From Pseudomonas sp. Os17 (GTDB taxonomy: Bacteria; Pseudomonadota; Gammaproteobacteria; Pseudomonadales; Pseudomonadaceae), in the NCBI RefSeq assembly GCF_001547895.1, contig NZ_AP014627.1, positions 1,987,501 to 2,051,500 of the forward strand: a stretch of DNA of 64,000 bases. The letters run 5' to 3'. The position numbers were made by a program, and so were the translations under genes. The first letter of the stretch is position 1, and each line of letters opens with the position of its first letter. Under the pieces are notes generated by a model. That model saw only the letters and a program-made list of their open reading frames with translations, did no database searches and was not told the origin of the DNA. Of the stretch, positions 1 to 8,361 are shown in pieces.

Positions 1-526
1 TTCCGCTCTTTTTCACTGTTTTTGGCGCAATGCGGCGTAAAACAACGATTGTTGCCGCGCTTTTTGCACACAAGCTGTTGCAGTTCAGTCCTCCACTCAG
101 CCTGATCCTGATCAATGGCATCGGCATTTTCAGAATGTTCGTCCGTTCCCGATGTCTTTTTCGGTGCTTTTCAGGGTTTTTTCTAATCTCCATTAAGCAA
201 CGAAGCTGATGAGCAATGACGTCATTGCGACTCGTGAATGTATTTTCGTCGAGTAGGGGGCGTGGGCGGGTGTCGGGACCCTGTTATGGAAAAGCTCTAG
301 ACTTTGCGGTCTGATCCGAGGCTCGAAGGCCCAGGATGTTTGCTATGTGAACCGCGCGCCGACCCCGTATTCACGGGATTTTCCTGGTTTCGGCGACCCA
401 TTCAGGGGATGGCGTCAGGTGGGCTTTTCCGCCAGAAACAGCTGCAACGAAGGATGATCCGTGCATTTTGGCGCAAGTTAGGCATAATACGCGGCTTCGA
501 TTTTGACCCCGAACAGACCTTTTCTT
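1..526. other. Non-coding region upstream of the TetR gene
   Basis: No frame here has both coding-like composition and a ribosome binding site. The first 180 bases are rich in short T-runs. A perfect 16-bp palindrome lies at 213-228. The preceding gene lies outside the window. I see no convincing terminator or sigma-70 promoter. Confidence 0.5.
213..228. promoter_or_regulatory. Perfect 16-bp palindrome, candidate operator
   Basis: GCAATGACGTCATTGC reads identically on both strands. Uninterrupted dyads of this size in a non-coding leader are typical of dimeric repressor sites. The nearest regulator is the TetR protein starting at 527, about 300 bp away, so the partner protein is not established. 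Confidence 0.4.
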
Positions 527-1165
527 ATGCAGAAAGAACCTCGTAAGGTCCGTGAGTTTCGTCGCCGCGAGCAAGAAATTCTCGATACCGCGCTCAAGCT
601 GTTCCTCGAACAAGGTGAAGACAGTGTCACCGTCGAGATGATTGCGGATGCCGTGGGTATCGGCAAAGGGACCATCTACAAGCATTTCAAGTCCAAGGCG
701 GAGATCTACCTGCGCCTGATGCTCGACTATGAGCGTGACCTGAACGAGCTGCTGCACTCGGCCGATGTCGACAAGGACAAGGAAGCCCTGTCCAGGGCCT
801 ACTTCGAATTTCGCATGCGCGACCCGCAGCGCTACCGGTTGTTCGACCGCCTGGAAGAGAAGGTGGTCAAGGGCAATCAGGTGCCGGAAATGGTCGAGGA
901 ACTGCACAAGATCCGCGCCTCCAACTTCGAGCGCCTGACCTTGCTGATCAAGGGCCGTATCAGCGAAGGCAAGCTCGAAGACGTACCGCCTTACTTCCAC
1001 TACTGTGCCTCTTGGGCGCTGGTGCATGGCGCGGTGGCGCTGTACCACTCGCCGTTCTGGAGCAATGTGCTCGAGGACCAGGAGGGCTTCTTCCAGTTCC
1101 TGATGGACATCGGCGTGCGCATGGGCAACAAGCGCAAGCGCGACCCCGACACCTCGAACAGCTAA
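527..1165 (+). CDS. TetR/AcrR family transcriptional regulator
   Basis: Predicted 212-aa one-component repressor. Residues 16-60 form the TetR_N DNA-binding domain, with the usual helix-turn-helix around 34-55 (VEMIADAVGIGKGTIYKHF). The remaining ~150 residues are the variable ligand-binding and dimerisation part, whose effector cannot be guessed. I chose ATG at 527; a TTG eight codons upstream (503) is in frame but adds only non-family residues. Length is normal for the family. It is followed on the same strand by moaA after 139 bp containing an inverted repeat, so the two are probably separate transcripts. The target genes are unknown. Confidence 0.85.
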   Translation: MQKEPRKVREFRRREQEILDTALKLFLEQGEDSVTVEMIADAVGIGKGTIYKHFKSKAEIYLRLMLDYERDLNELLHSADVDKDKEALSRAYFEFRMRDPQRYRLFDRLEEKVVKGNQVPEMVEELHKIRASNFERLTLLIKGRISEGKLEDVPPYFHYCASWALVHGAVALYHSPFWSNVLEDQEGFFQFLMDIGVRMGNKRKRDPDTSNS

Positions 1166-1242
1166 GGCATTCAGCCGCTGTATTGCGCCATCGACCATCT
1201 GTATGGCGCAGTGTCCGAGGAATATACTCAGGCATGGGACTT

Positions 1243-1274
1243 GCCAGAACCTGATTTTTGAGTCAGGTTTTGGC
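1243..1274 (+). promoter_or_regulatory. Inverted repeat upstream of moaA
   Basis: GCCAGAACCTGA and TCAGGTTTTGGC form 12-base arms, complementary except for one G-T pair, around an 8-base spacer. No T-run follows, so it is not a standard intrinsic terminator. It ends 30 bp before the moaA start and could be an operator or a 5'-UTR hairpin. Confidence 0.4.
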
Positions 1275-1304
1275 CGGTTCTCCCTTCCTACGCCGGAGTC
1301 ATCC

Positions 1305-2273
1305 ATGATCGTTGATCGTCAAGGCAGGCGCTTTCGCAATTTGCGGATCAGTCTGACGTCCGCCTGCAATTACGCCTGTACCTACTGCGTGCCCAACGGC
1401 AAGCGGCTGGTGGCTGCCCAGGATGAGTTGTCGGCCGAGGCAATGGCTCGGGGCGTGGCGTATCTGATTGAAGCGGCCGGTATTGAACGGCTGCGCATCA
1501 CCGGCGGTGAGCCGCTGGTCAGTCCCAAGCTGGAAACCTTCATGGCCGCGGTCGGACGCATGGGGCTGGAAGACATCAGCCTGACCACCAACGGCCAGTT
1601 GCTGGCACGCAAGCTGCCATTGCTGGTGGACGCGGGGATCCGCCGGATCAATGTTTCTCTCGACACCCTGGATGCCGCGGCTTTTCGCAGCATTGCCCGG
1701 GGTGGCGACCTGGCCAGCGTGCTCGATGGCATGCAGCAAGCACGCGCGGCCGGGCTGAAGATCAAGGTCAACATGGTGCCGTTGCGCGGGCAGAACCTGA
1801 ATCAGGTCATGCCCCTGCTCGACTACTGCCTGGAGCGAGGCTATGAGCTGCGTTTCATCGAGCTGATGCGCATGGGGCACCTGGCCAGCGATGGCAATGC
1901 CTTCCTGCAGCAGTTTGTCAGCCTGCAACAGTTGCTGGAGATGATCGGCGAGCACTACGAGTACCTCCAGGCCGACGCGCCGCTGGATGCGACCGCCGTG
2001 CGCTACGAGATTCCCGGGCGCGGTCATTTCGGGGTGATTGCCAACGAAAGCGTGCCGTTCTGCCGGACCTGCTCGCGCCTGCGCCTGTCCTCGACCGGTT
2101 GGCTGCACGGCTGCCTGTCGTCAAGCAATCGCCACTATGTTGGCGACCTGCTGGACAAGCCGCGCCATCAAGCCTTGCCGGCGCTCCAGCGCCTGCTGGT
2201 CAAGGCCCTGGGCGACAAGCAGGACCTGGCCTTTTCCGGTGGCGCCACGGTGATGAAAATCATCGGCGGCTAG
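1305..2273 (+). CDS. moaA: GTP 3',8-cyclase MoaA (molybdenum cofactor biosynthesis)
   Basis: Radical SAM enzyme that, with MoaC, turns GTP into cyclic pyranopterin monophosphate, the first stage of molybdenum cofactor synthesis. The 323-aa protein has the N-terminal 4Fe-4S/SAM motif Cys21-x3-Cys25-x2-Cys28, the ITGGEP motif near 65-70, and a second C-terminal cluster motif CRTCSRLRLSSTGWLHGC. It ends in Gly-Gly, a tail conserved in MoaA. The start is ATG 1305; the open frame runs back to 1203 but those residues are not MoaA-like. No other moa genes are adjacent. Pseudomonads often have two moaA copies, and this stand-alone one may be the second (moaA2-like). Confidence 0.92.
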   Translation: MIVDRQGRRFRNLRISLTSACNYACTYCVPNGKRLVAAQDELSAEAMARGVAYLIEAAGIERLRITGGEPLVSPKLETFMAAVGRMGLEDISLTTNGQLLARKLPLLVDAGIRRINVSLDTLDAAAFRSIARGGDLASVLDGMQQARAAGLKIKVNMVPLRGQNLNQVMPLLDYCLERGYELRFIELMRMGHLASDGNAFLQQFVSLQQLLEMIGEHYEYLQADAPLDATAVRYEIPGRGHFGVIANESVPFCRTCSRLRLSSTGWLHGCLSSSNRHYVGDLLDKPRHQALPALQRLLVKALGDKQDLAFSGGATVMKIIGG

Positions 2274-2373
2274 TTTGGCCGACGCTGGAATGTCCTCCAT
2301 TTGCCTAGCTGGCGCGGAAGCTGCATCCCGTGGCCATTCGCCGGTTTTCCGTCACCGGTTTTTGGAGGGTAGG

Positions 2374-2976
2374 ATGCGTAGCCTGGTTTTGCTGCTGGCC
2401 TTTTTGGCACTCGGCGGCTGCATGAATGTCAGTGATATGGGCGAGGGGGTGCGCTATCACCTGAGCGATGCGGGGATGCTCGATCACAGCGATACCCGTC
2501 GTACCAGTTCATTCCGCATTCAGCCGGATTCGTTCATTTTCATCGCCCAAGGGCACTTTGTACCGCCGGGCGGTGCTTACCCGCGACCCAACGTAGTGGC
2601 CGAAGAGGCCTTCAACGGCTTTGTCGAGTATTTCCCCATGGTGCGCCGGGCCAAAGCTCCCGAAGGCTTGAACGAAGCCATGGCCGAAGCCCGGGAAGCG
2701 GGCGCCCACTATTTGCTCTACGCTCGTTTCGCCAAGGCCGACGACCGTATCGGCAACTCCGATGAGTGGCTGGACCAGGAGGCGGTGGATCGCCTGGGCG
2801 TCGATACCAGCACCATCCAGATCATGCTGATCGAAACCAGTACCCAGTACCTGATCGATACGACCCGTATTCGCAGTCGTGGCGGATTACTGACGTTCCA
2901 CGACAACAAGCCCCAGGACCTGCTGGGCCCGCCGTTGCAGCAATATGCCCGCGGTTTGCTGGGCCTGAGCGACTGA
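2374..2976 (+). CDS. DUF4823-type lipoprotein
   Basis: A 200-aa protein with a clear lipoprotein signal: a hydrophobic stretch then the lipobox LGGC, putting the lipidated cysteine at residue 16. The mature part matches my recollection of the DUF4823 family, small Pseudomonas envelope proteins of unknown role. Start ATG 2374 is preceded by GGAGGG; an upstream in-frame TTG (2275) would bury the signal peptide and is rejected. The DUF1285 gene follows with 18 bp between, so the two are probably cotranscribed. Expected to be anchored in the outer or inner membrane facing the periplasm. Confidence 0.75.
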   Translation: MRSLVLLLAFLALGGCMNVSDMGEGVRYHLSDAGMLDHSDTRRTSSFRIQPDSFIFIAQGHFVPPGGAYPRPNVVAEEAFNGFVEYFPMVRRAKAPEGLNEAMAEAREAGAHYLLYARFAKADDRIGNSDEWLDQEAVDRLGVDTSTIQIMLIETSTQYLIDTTRIRSRGGLLTFHDNKPQDLLGPPLQQYARGLLGLSD

Positions 2977-2994
2977 TTGAACGAGGAGAGCGAC

Positions 2995-3558
2995 ATGAGT
3001 GGTCCAGGCAAGGCCAACGACCTGTTGGCGCAGATTCCCAAGGCCGAGAAGGGCCTGCCGCCGGTCCACCTGTGGAATCCCGATTTCTGTGGCGATATCG
3101 ACATGCGTATCGCCCGCGACGGCACCTGGTACTACCTGGGCTCGCCCATCGGTCGCAAGCCGATGGTCAAGCTGTTCTCCACCATCATCCGCCGCGATGG
3201 TGACGATTACTTCCTCATTACCCCGGTGGAGAAGGTGGGTATCAAGGTCGACGATGCTCCTTTCGTCGCCGTGACCCTGGAGGTCGAAGGGCAGGGTGAA
3301 GGGCAACTGTTGCGCTTTACCAGCAATGTCGACGAGCAGGTGGTTGCTAGCCTCGAGCATCCGCTGCGGGTGGTGATCGACCCGCTGACCCAGGAGCCTG
3401 CGCCTTATGTTCTGGTTCGAAACAACCTTGAGGCGCTGATCCATCGCAATGTCTTCTACCAGTTGGTGGAGCTGGCACAGACGCGTGTTCTGGATGGCCA
3501 GCGCTGGCTGGGAGTGTGGAGTGATGGGGTGTTCTTCCCCATTGGCCTGGAGCCCTAA
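2995..3558 (+). CDS. DUF1285 domain protein
   Basis: A 187-aa soluble protein with no signal peptide, recognisable as DUF1285 by features such as WNPDFCGDIDMRI near residues 25-40 and the repeated small beta-rich modules (GTWYYLGSPIGRKPMVKLFS). Structures in this family suggest a small-molecule or signalling role, but no function is established. ATG 2995 has a good GAGGAGAG ribosome site; an in-frame TTG at 2977 overlaps the stop region of the previous gene and is less likely. It probably shares a transcript with the upstream lipoprotein gene. Confidence 0.8.
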   Translation: MSGPGKANDLLAQIPKAEKGLPPVHLWNPDFCGDIDMRIARDGTWYYLGSPIGRKPMVKLFSTIIRRDGDDYFLITPVEKVGIKVDDAPFVAVTLEVEGQGEGQLLRFTSNVDEQVVASLEHPLRVVIDPLTQEPAPYVLVRNNLEALIHRNVFYQLVELAQTRVLDGQRWLGVWSDGVFFPIGLEP

Positions 3559-3626
3559 AGACATTTCAATTTCGATTTCGAGATATTTCTTGATCTTGAT
3601 CCCGGGTTTCATGTATCAACCCGCAC

Positions 3627-4340
3627 ATGCCTAAACATGTTCGATTCGATAAGAAAACAAGAGTGGTCGACGAGCTGATCCGGCGCATTGAAAGCGGTCT
3701 GCTGGAAGACGGCTTCCAACTGCCGGGAGAGCACCAGTTGGCCGGGGAGTTCGGTGTCAGTCGTGGCACCTTGCGTGAAGCCCTGGCCGAGCTCAAGCGT
3801 CGCAACTACATCGCCACGCAGAGCGGGGTGGGGTCCATCGTCACCTTCGACGGCGTGGCCCTGGACCAGCATCATGGCTGGGCCCAGGCCCTGGCCGAGA
3901 GCGGCGCCCTGGTCAACACCGAGGTACTGCGCCTGGAGGCCGTGCGCCGACCGGAGCTCAAGCACCGCCTGGGCACCGACCAGTTCATAGCCCTGGATCG
4001 CCGCCGGCGCAGCACCGACGGCAGGGTGCTGTCCCTCGAACGTTCCCTGATCCCGGCCTCCGGCGAGCTGGAAGGCTTGCCCCGGGTCGGCCTGATCGAT
4101 GATTCCCTGACCATTACCCTGGCCGCCTACGGCTATATCGGCGAGCGCGGCGATCAGTGGATCGGCGCCGAGCCCCTGAACGCCGAAGACGCCGAGCTGC
4201 TCGGGCGGGCGCCGGGAGATGTGTTTCTCAAGGCCCTGCGCACCACCTATGATCGCCAGGGGCGTTTCATGGAGCAGGTCGAGAGCCTGCTCGATCCACA
4301 GCATTTCCGCATGCACCTGCAATTCGGAGAGTCGCGTTGA
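3627..4340 (+). CDS. GntR family regulator, HutC/UTRA subfamily (YegW-like)
   Basis: A 237-aa regulator. Residues 10-75 are a winged helix of the GntR type (PGEHQLAGEFGVSRGTLREALAELKRRNYIATQSGVGSIV). The rest is a UTRA effector domain ending in LDPQHFRMHLQF. In this subfamily the effector is usually a substrate or intermediate of the adjacent pathway. Its stop overlaps the start of the ADP-ribosylglycohydrolase gene (TTGA), so it is cotranscribed and probably translationally coupled with it. With the three following genes it gives the same functional set as E. coli yegW plus yegTUV. It most likely represses its own operon. Confidence 0.88.
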   Translation: MPKHVRFDKKTRVVDELIRRIESGLLEDGFQLPGEHQLAGEFGVSRGTLREALAELKRRNYIATQSGVGSIVTFDGVALDQHHGWAQALAESGALVNTEVLRLEAVRRPELKHRLGTDQFIALDRRRRSTDGRVLSLERSLIPASGELEGLPRVGLIDDSLTITLAAYGYIGERGDQWIGAEPLNAEDAELLGRAPGDVFLKALRTTYDRQGRFMEQVESLLDPQHFRMHLQFGESR

Positions 4341-5335
4341 GCCCGCTTCAGCGGGCACTTGGCGCCTTCTATGGCCTGGCCCTGGGCGATGCCCTGGGCA
4401 TGCCCACCCAATCCTTGAGTCATGAACAGATCCACCAGCGTTTCGGCGTGATCCGCACCCTGGAAGACGCGGGGCCCGAGCAGCCGATTGCTGCCAACCT
4501 GCCCGCAGGGACCATCACCGACGACACCGAACAGGCGATCCTGGTGGGGCGCCTGCTGGTTCAGGGCCAAGGCCGGATCGATCCGGCGGCCCTGGCCCGG
4601 AGCCTGATCCAGTGGGAGGCGGCGATGCAGGCCAAGGGTTCCCAGGACCTGCTCGGCCCGTCCACCAAGCGCGCCATTGAAATGATCCTCGCCGGTGAGT
4701 CGGTGGAGGAGGCCGGACGCTATGGCGCCACCAATGGCGCCGCCATGCGCATCACGCCGGTGGGCATCGCCGCCGATGTCGCCGGCACTCAAGGCTTTGT
4801 CCAGGCGGTGGTCGAGGCCTGCCAGGTCACGCATAACACCAACCTGGGAATCGCCAGCGCGGCAGCGGTGGCGGCGGTGGTGTCCGCCGGCATCAATGGC
4901 GCCGCGTTGATCGAGGCCCTGCCCCTGGGGGCGCAGATTGCCCGCCAGGCACAGGCTCATGGCCATTGGGTGGCCGGGGCCACTATCGCGGCGCGCCTGG
5001 AGTGGGCCGGCACCTTGAGGATTGAAGGCGACAAGCAGGCCTTTGCTCGAATGCTGTATGAACTGATCGGTACCTCGGTGGCCTCCCAAGAGTCGGTGGT
5101 GGTCAGTTTCGCCCTGGCCCGGCAGGTCGCCCTGGGGCACCTTGAGGCCTTCGAGGCACTGTGCATGGCCGCCGGTCTTGGCGGCGACACCGACACCATC
5201 GCGGCGATTCTCGGCGCCATGCTGGGCGCCTGCCTGGGCTTGCAGGCCTGGCCCGCGGAGTTGATCCATCAGGTGCAACAGGTCAATGAACTGGACCTGC
5301 TGCCTCTGGTAGAAGCGTTGCTGGCGCTGCGTTAA
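4337..5335 (+). CDS. ADP-ribosylglycohydrolase (DraG/YegU-like)
   Basis: A 332-aa protein of the DraG/ARH fold, enzymes that hydrolyse N- or O-glycosidic bonds to ribose using two metal ions. Both metal-site signatures are present: Thr61-Asp-Asp-Thr64 and GGDTDT at 282-287. The TTG start overlaps the regulator's stop codon by 4 bases, implying coupling. Next to a GntR/UTRA regulator, a nucleobase-type permease and a PfkB kinase, it is more likely a catabolic glycosidase acting on a small ribosylated compound than a protein de-ADP-ribosylase. That is inference; the substrate is not shown by sequence. E. coli YegU is the nearest analogue I know. Confidence 0.85.
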   Translation: MSPLQRALGAFYGLALGDALGMPTQSLSHEQIHQRFGVIRTLEDAGPEQPIAANLPAGTITDDTEQAILVGRLLVQGQGRIDPAALARSLIQWEAAMQAKGSQDLLGPSTKRAIEMILAGESVEEAGRYGATNGAAMRITPVGIAADVAGTQGFVQAVVEACQVTHNTNLGIASAAAVAAVVSAGINGAALIEALPLGAQIARQAQAHGHWVAGATIAARLEWAGTLRIEGDKQAFARMLYELIGTSVASQESVVVSFALARQVALGHLEAFEALCMAAGLGGDTDTIAAILGAMLGACLGLQAWPAELIHQVQQVNELDLLPLVEALLALR

Positions 5336-5489
5336 GTCGTCGCGCCCAGTGCCGAGCCCCAGGCTCGCTACACCTTTCGGCCGTACTGCCGATCGCTAGG
5401 GAAAGCTGGAACACGGCCAGGAATGCCGGACTGTTCTGTGACTTCCGAAATTGCCAGACACCCCAATAACGGCAACAGGAGTTTCATTC

Positions 5490-6956
5490 ATGAGTTCATC
5501 GACGGTCGGCTCAGGCGCCGGGCAACTGGAAACCCGCGGCATCGAACCGGTACCCGAGGCGGAGTGCAACGGTCATCCGTTGCAGCTGTTCTGGGTCTGG
5601 TTCGCGGCCAATATCAGTATTCTCGGCTTGCCCCTCGGGGCGACGCTGGTGGCGTTTCGTGGCCTGTCGATCTGGCAGGTGCTGTTGGTGGCGATCCTCG
5701 GTTCAGTGGGTTCGTTCGCCGTGGTCGGCCTGATCTCGGTGGCCGGCCGACGCGGTCGGGCCCCCAGCCTGACCCTGTCCCGGGCGATCTTCGGCGTGCG
5801 TGGCAACATCGGTCCGACCCTGGTGTCGATGCTTTCGCGGGTCGGCTGGGAAACGGTGAACACCACCACCGCAGCCTTTGTCCTGCTGTCGCTGAGTTCG
5901 ATCCTGTTCCAGACCCCGGCTTCGGCCAAGGACGCGCCACTGCTGACCCTGCTGTTCATTGGCATCTTCGTACTGATGACCCTGAGCGTCTCCGGCCTGG
6001 GCCACGCCACCTTGCTGGTGATCCAGAAGTGGGCCACCTACGGTTTTGGCGCGTTGAACGTACTGGTGGGCGGTTTCCTCTGCGCCACCATCGACTGGAC
6101 GGCGGTGTTCAATGCGGCACCGGCCCCCATGAGCGCGATGATCATCGGGGTCGGCACCATGGCGGCCGGCACCGGGATCGGCTGGGCCAGCTCCGGGGCC
6201 GACATGTCGCGCTACCAGCATCGCTCGGTGACGGCAGGACGCCTGGTGGCCTCGGCGGCGTTCGGTGCCGGTATCCCGCTGGTGCTGCTGATCACCCTGG
6301 GCGGCCTGCTGTCGGTGGGCAACGATCACCTGGCTTCGGCGGTGGACCCGATCATCGCGATCCGCGACATGCTGCCCACCTGGATGGCCGTGCCTTACCT
6401 GATCGCGGCCTTTGGCGGCTTGCTGCTGTCCAACAACCTGTCGGTGTATTCCGCCGGTCTCACCGCGCTGACCCTGGGCCTCAAGGTCAAGCGGGTCTAC
6501 GCGGTGCTGGTGGATATCGTGGCGATCTTCCTCGGCTCGATCTACTTCATGCTGATTGCCGACAGCTTCTACGGGCCCTTTATCAGCTTCATTTCCCTGC
6601 TGGCGGTGCCGATCACTGCCTGGGTGGGGATCTTCGTGGTGGACCTGATCCATCGCCATTACTACAGCGCCGATGATTTGTTGAATGTCGGGCCCAGCAG
6701 TGCCTACTGGTATCAGGGCGGGATCGAGTGGCGGGCTTTCGGCGCCTGGGTGCTGGCGATCATTCTGGGCTTCTGTTTCACCAGCATCGGCACCACCGCT
6801 GAGGACGTCTGGTTCACCGGGCCGCTGGCCGATTCCTGGCTGGGGCATAACGGCCTGGGCTGGATCGTCACCTTCCTGGTGGCCGGCGGTGGGTACGCTC
6901 TGCTGGGCGGAGCCCGCGATCGGCGTGGGGCCTTTGTCGAGAATGCCAATGCCTAG
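5490..6956 (+). CDS. NCS1 family nucleobase/cation symporter (purine-cytosine permease type)
   Basis: A 488-aa inner-membrane transporter with about 12 hydrophobic segments. The N-terminal region HPLQLFWVWFAANISILGLPLGA is typical of the cytosine/purine permease (CodB-type) branch of NCS1. Family members import nucleobases, hydantoins or related compounds with sodium or protons. Start ATG 5490 is preceded by AACAGGAG; an upstream ATG at 5451 lacks a good site. It lies 154 bp after the glycohydrolase gene and its stop overlaps the kinase start by 8 bp. It presumably imports the substrate of the glycohydrolase/kinase pair. E. coli has an MFS-type transporter (YegT) in the equivalent position. 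Confidence 0.88.
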   Translation: MSSSTVGSGAGQLETRGIEPVPEAECNGHPLQLFWVWFAANISILGLPLGATLVAFRGLSIWQVLLVAILGSVGSFAVVGLISVAGRRGRAPSLTLSRAIFGVRGNIGPTLVSMLSRVGWETVNTTTAAFVLLSLSSILFQTPASAKDAPLLTLLFIGIFVLMTLSVSGLGHATLLVIQKWATYGFGALNVLVGGFLCATIDWTAVFNAAPAPMSAMIIGVGTMAAGTGIGWASSGADMSRYQHRSVTAGRLVASAAFGAGIPLVLLITLGGLLSVGNDHLASAVDPIIAIRDMLPTWMAVPYLIAAFGGLLLSNNLSVYSAGLTALTLGLKVKRVYAVLVDIVAIFLGSIYFMLIADSFYGPFISFISLLAVPITAWVGIFVVDLIHRHYYSADDLLNVGPSSAYWYQGGIEWRAFGAWVLAIILGFCFTSIGTTAEDVWFTGPLADSWLGHNGLGWIVTFLVAGGGYALLGGARDRRGAFVENANA

Positions 6957-7878
6957 GTTGCTCCATAGCGGCCAGGTGATCGTCGACCTGGTGATGGCCG
7001 TGGACCGCCTGCCGCCTGCCGGTGGTGATGTCTTGGCCCAGTCAGCGAGCTTCGAGGCCGGCGGCGGCTTCAATGTCATGGCCGCGGCTGCGCGCAATGG
7101 CTTGCCGGTACTCTACCTGGGGCGCCACGGCCAGGGGCGCTTTGGCGACCTGGCCCGAGCAGCGATGCAGGCGGAAGGCATTGGCCTGAGTCTGCCGTCC
7201 AGCCCGGGTGCCGATACCGGTGTGTGTGTGGCCCTGACCGATGCCTCGGCCGAGCGCACCTTCATCTCCCATATCGGCGCCGAGGGTGAGCTTTCGGCCC
7301 AGGACCTGGCGCAGGTCAGGGTCCAGGCGGATGACTATCTGTATGTCAGCGGCTACAGCCTGCTGCAGGCGAGCAAGGCCCAGGCCCTGATCGACTGGCT
7401 GCTGGCATTGCCGCGCTCGGTGCCCGTGATGTTCGATCCGGGCCCGCTGGTGGACTCGCCCGACTCCCCCCTGATGGCGGCCCTGTTGCCGCGGATCGAT
7501 ATCTGGAGCAGCAACCGCGCCGAAGCCTTGGGCTTTACCGCCAGTTCGAGTATCGAACTGGCCTTGCAGCGGCTTGGTGCGTGGCTGTCACCCACGGCCT
7601 TGCTGGTGCTACGCGACGGCGCTCGGGGCTGTTGGGTAGGCGCCCAGGGGCAACAGGCGCAGGTTGACGGATTCAAGGTCCAGGCGCTGGACAGCAACGG
7701 GGCCGGCGACGCTCATGCCGGAGTCTTTGTCGCGGGGCTGGCGGCGGGGCTTGAGCCACTGGTGGCCGCCCGTCGAGCCAATGCCGCAGCGGCCATTGCC
7801 GTGACCCGCCGTGGTCCGGCCACCGCGCCGGGCCGTGCAGAAGTGGACGCGTTGCTGCAGGCCCGGGAATCTCGCTAA
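6949..7878 (+). CDS. PfkB family sugar/nucleoside kinase (YegV-like)
   Basis: A 309-aa ribokinase-fold kinase. It has the PfkB signature 1 glycine motif GGGFN at 38-42 and signature 2 D248-S-N-G-A-G-D254, where the last Asp is the catalytic base. Substrate is a free sugar or nucleoside; ribose or a ribosyl compound would suit the neighbouring glycohydrolase, but this is inference. ATG 6949 overlaps the permease stop codon (ATG at 6943 is an alternative), so the genes are translationally coupled. The long open frame reaching back to 6685 is read-through of the permease gene in another frame and is not part of the protein. Confidence 0.87.
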   Translation: MPRLLHSGQVIVDLVMAVDRLPPAGGDVLAQSASFEAGGGFNVMAAAARNGLPVLYLGRHGQGRFGDLARAAMQAEGIGLSLPSSPGADTGVCVALTDASAERTFISHIGAEGELSAQDLAQVRVQADDYLYVSGYSLLQASKAQALIDWLLALPRSVPVMFDPGPLVDSPDSPLMAALLPRIDIWSSNRAEALGFTASSSIELALQRLGAWLSPTALLVLRDGARGCWVGAQGQQAQVDGFKVQALDSNGAGDAHAGVFVAGLAAGLEPLVAARRANAAAAIAVTRRGPATAPGRAEVDALLQARESR

Positions 7879-7953
7879 GTGCCCGGCGCAGGCCGGACAT
7901 CGGCTTGCGCGATGCCTCGAACAGCGCCAGGTGCAATGAACCCCGGCCCAGCC

Positions 7954-8277
7954 TTACTGGCTGCTACCTTCGGAGCCGGAGCCGCCGCTGGTGGTTTTCG
8001 AGGCGGTGCCGGTCTTGCCGTTGTCCGGGGTGGCCTGTTGAGCGCCCGCGCCGCCTTGGCGGCCATTGTCGTTGCCCTGGGTGCGCGGGTCGGTGCCGGT
8101 GGCCGGTGGCAGCGAACCTTCGTCCATGGGGGCCGGGTTGATGTTGATCTTGGGTGTGTTCTTGGGCGCGGGGGATGTCGGCCCGTCCACGGGATTGTCC
8201 GGCCCGGTGGCGCCGGCCAGTGCACAGGTGGACAGCAGTCCGGCCAGGGTCAGTACAGCCAGTTGAAGCTTGATCAT
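7954..8277 (-). CDS. Small exported Pro/Gly/Thr-rich protein
   Basis: A 107-aa protein with an N-terminal signal peptide (hydrophobic core 4-18, possible cleavage after ALA at about residue 21). The mature part is low-complexity, rich in Pro, Gly, Asn, Thr and Ser, with no recognisable domain; it is probably disordered. The ATG has a strong GGAGG site. The cysteine before ALA does not fit a lipobox well (Thr at -1), so Sec export with free release is more likely than lipidation. It lies convergent with the kinase gene and downstream of the MFS gene on the same strand. Function unknown. Confidence 0.65.
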   Translation of the reverse strand: MIKLQLAVLTLAGLLSTCALAGATGPDNPVDGPTSPAPKNTPKININPAPMDEGSLPPATGTDPRTQGNDNGRQGGAGAQQATPDNGKTGTASKTTSGGSGSEGSSQ

Positions 8278-8361
8278 GGTGTCGCCTCCATTCGTCAGAG
8301 TCGTTACCTGATATTGGTCTGTGCTGCCTGGCGGTTGGTGCCTGACGGCCGACGAACGGTG

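Noticed and set aside
5340..5489. A possible REP or terminator between the glycohydrolase and permease genes
   Set aside because: Only short imperfect dyads are present and there is no T-run; I could not support a call.
6685..6948. An N-terminal extension of the PfkB kinase
   Set aside because: Those codons lie inside the permease gene in another frame; kinase homology starts at 6949.
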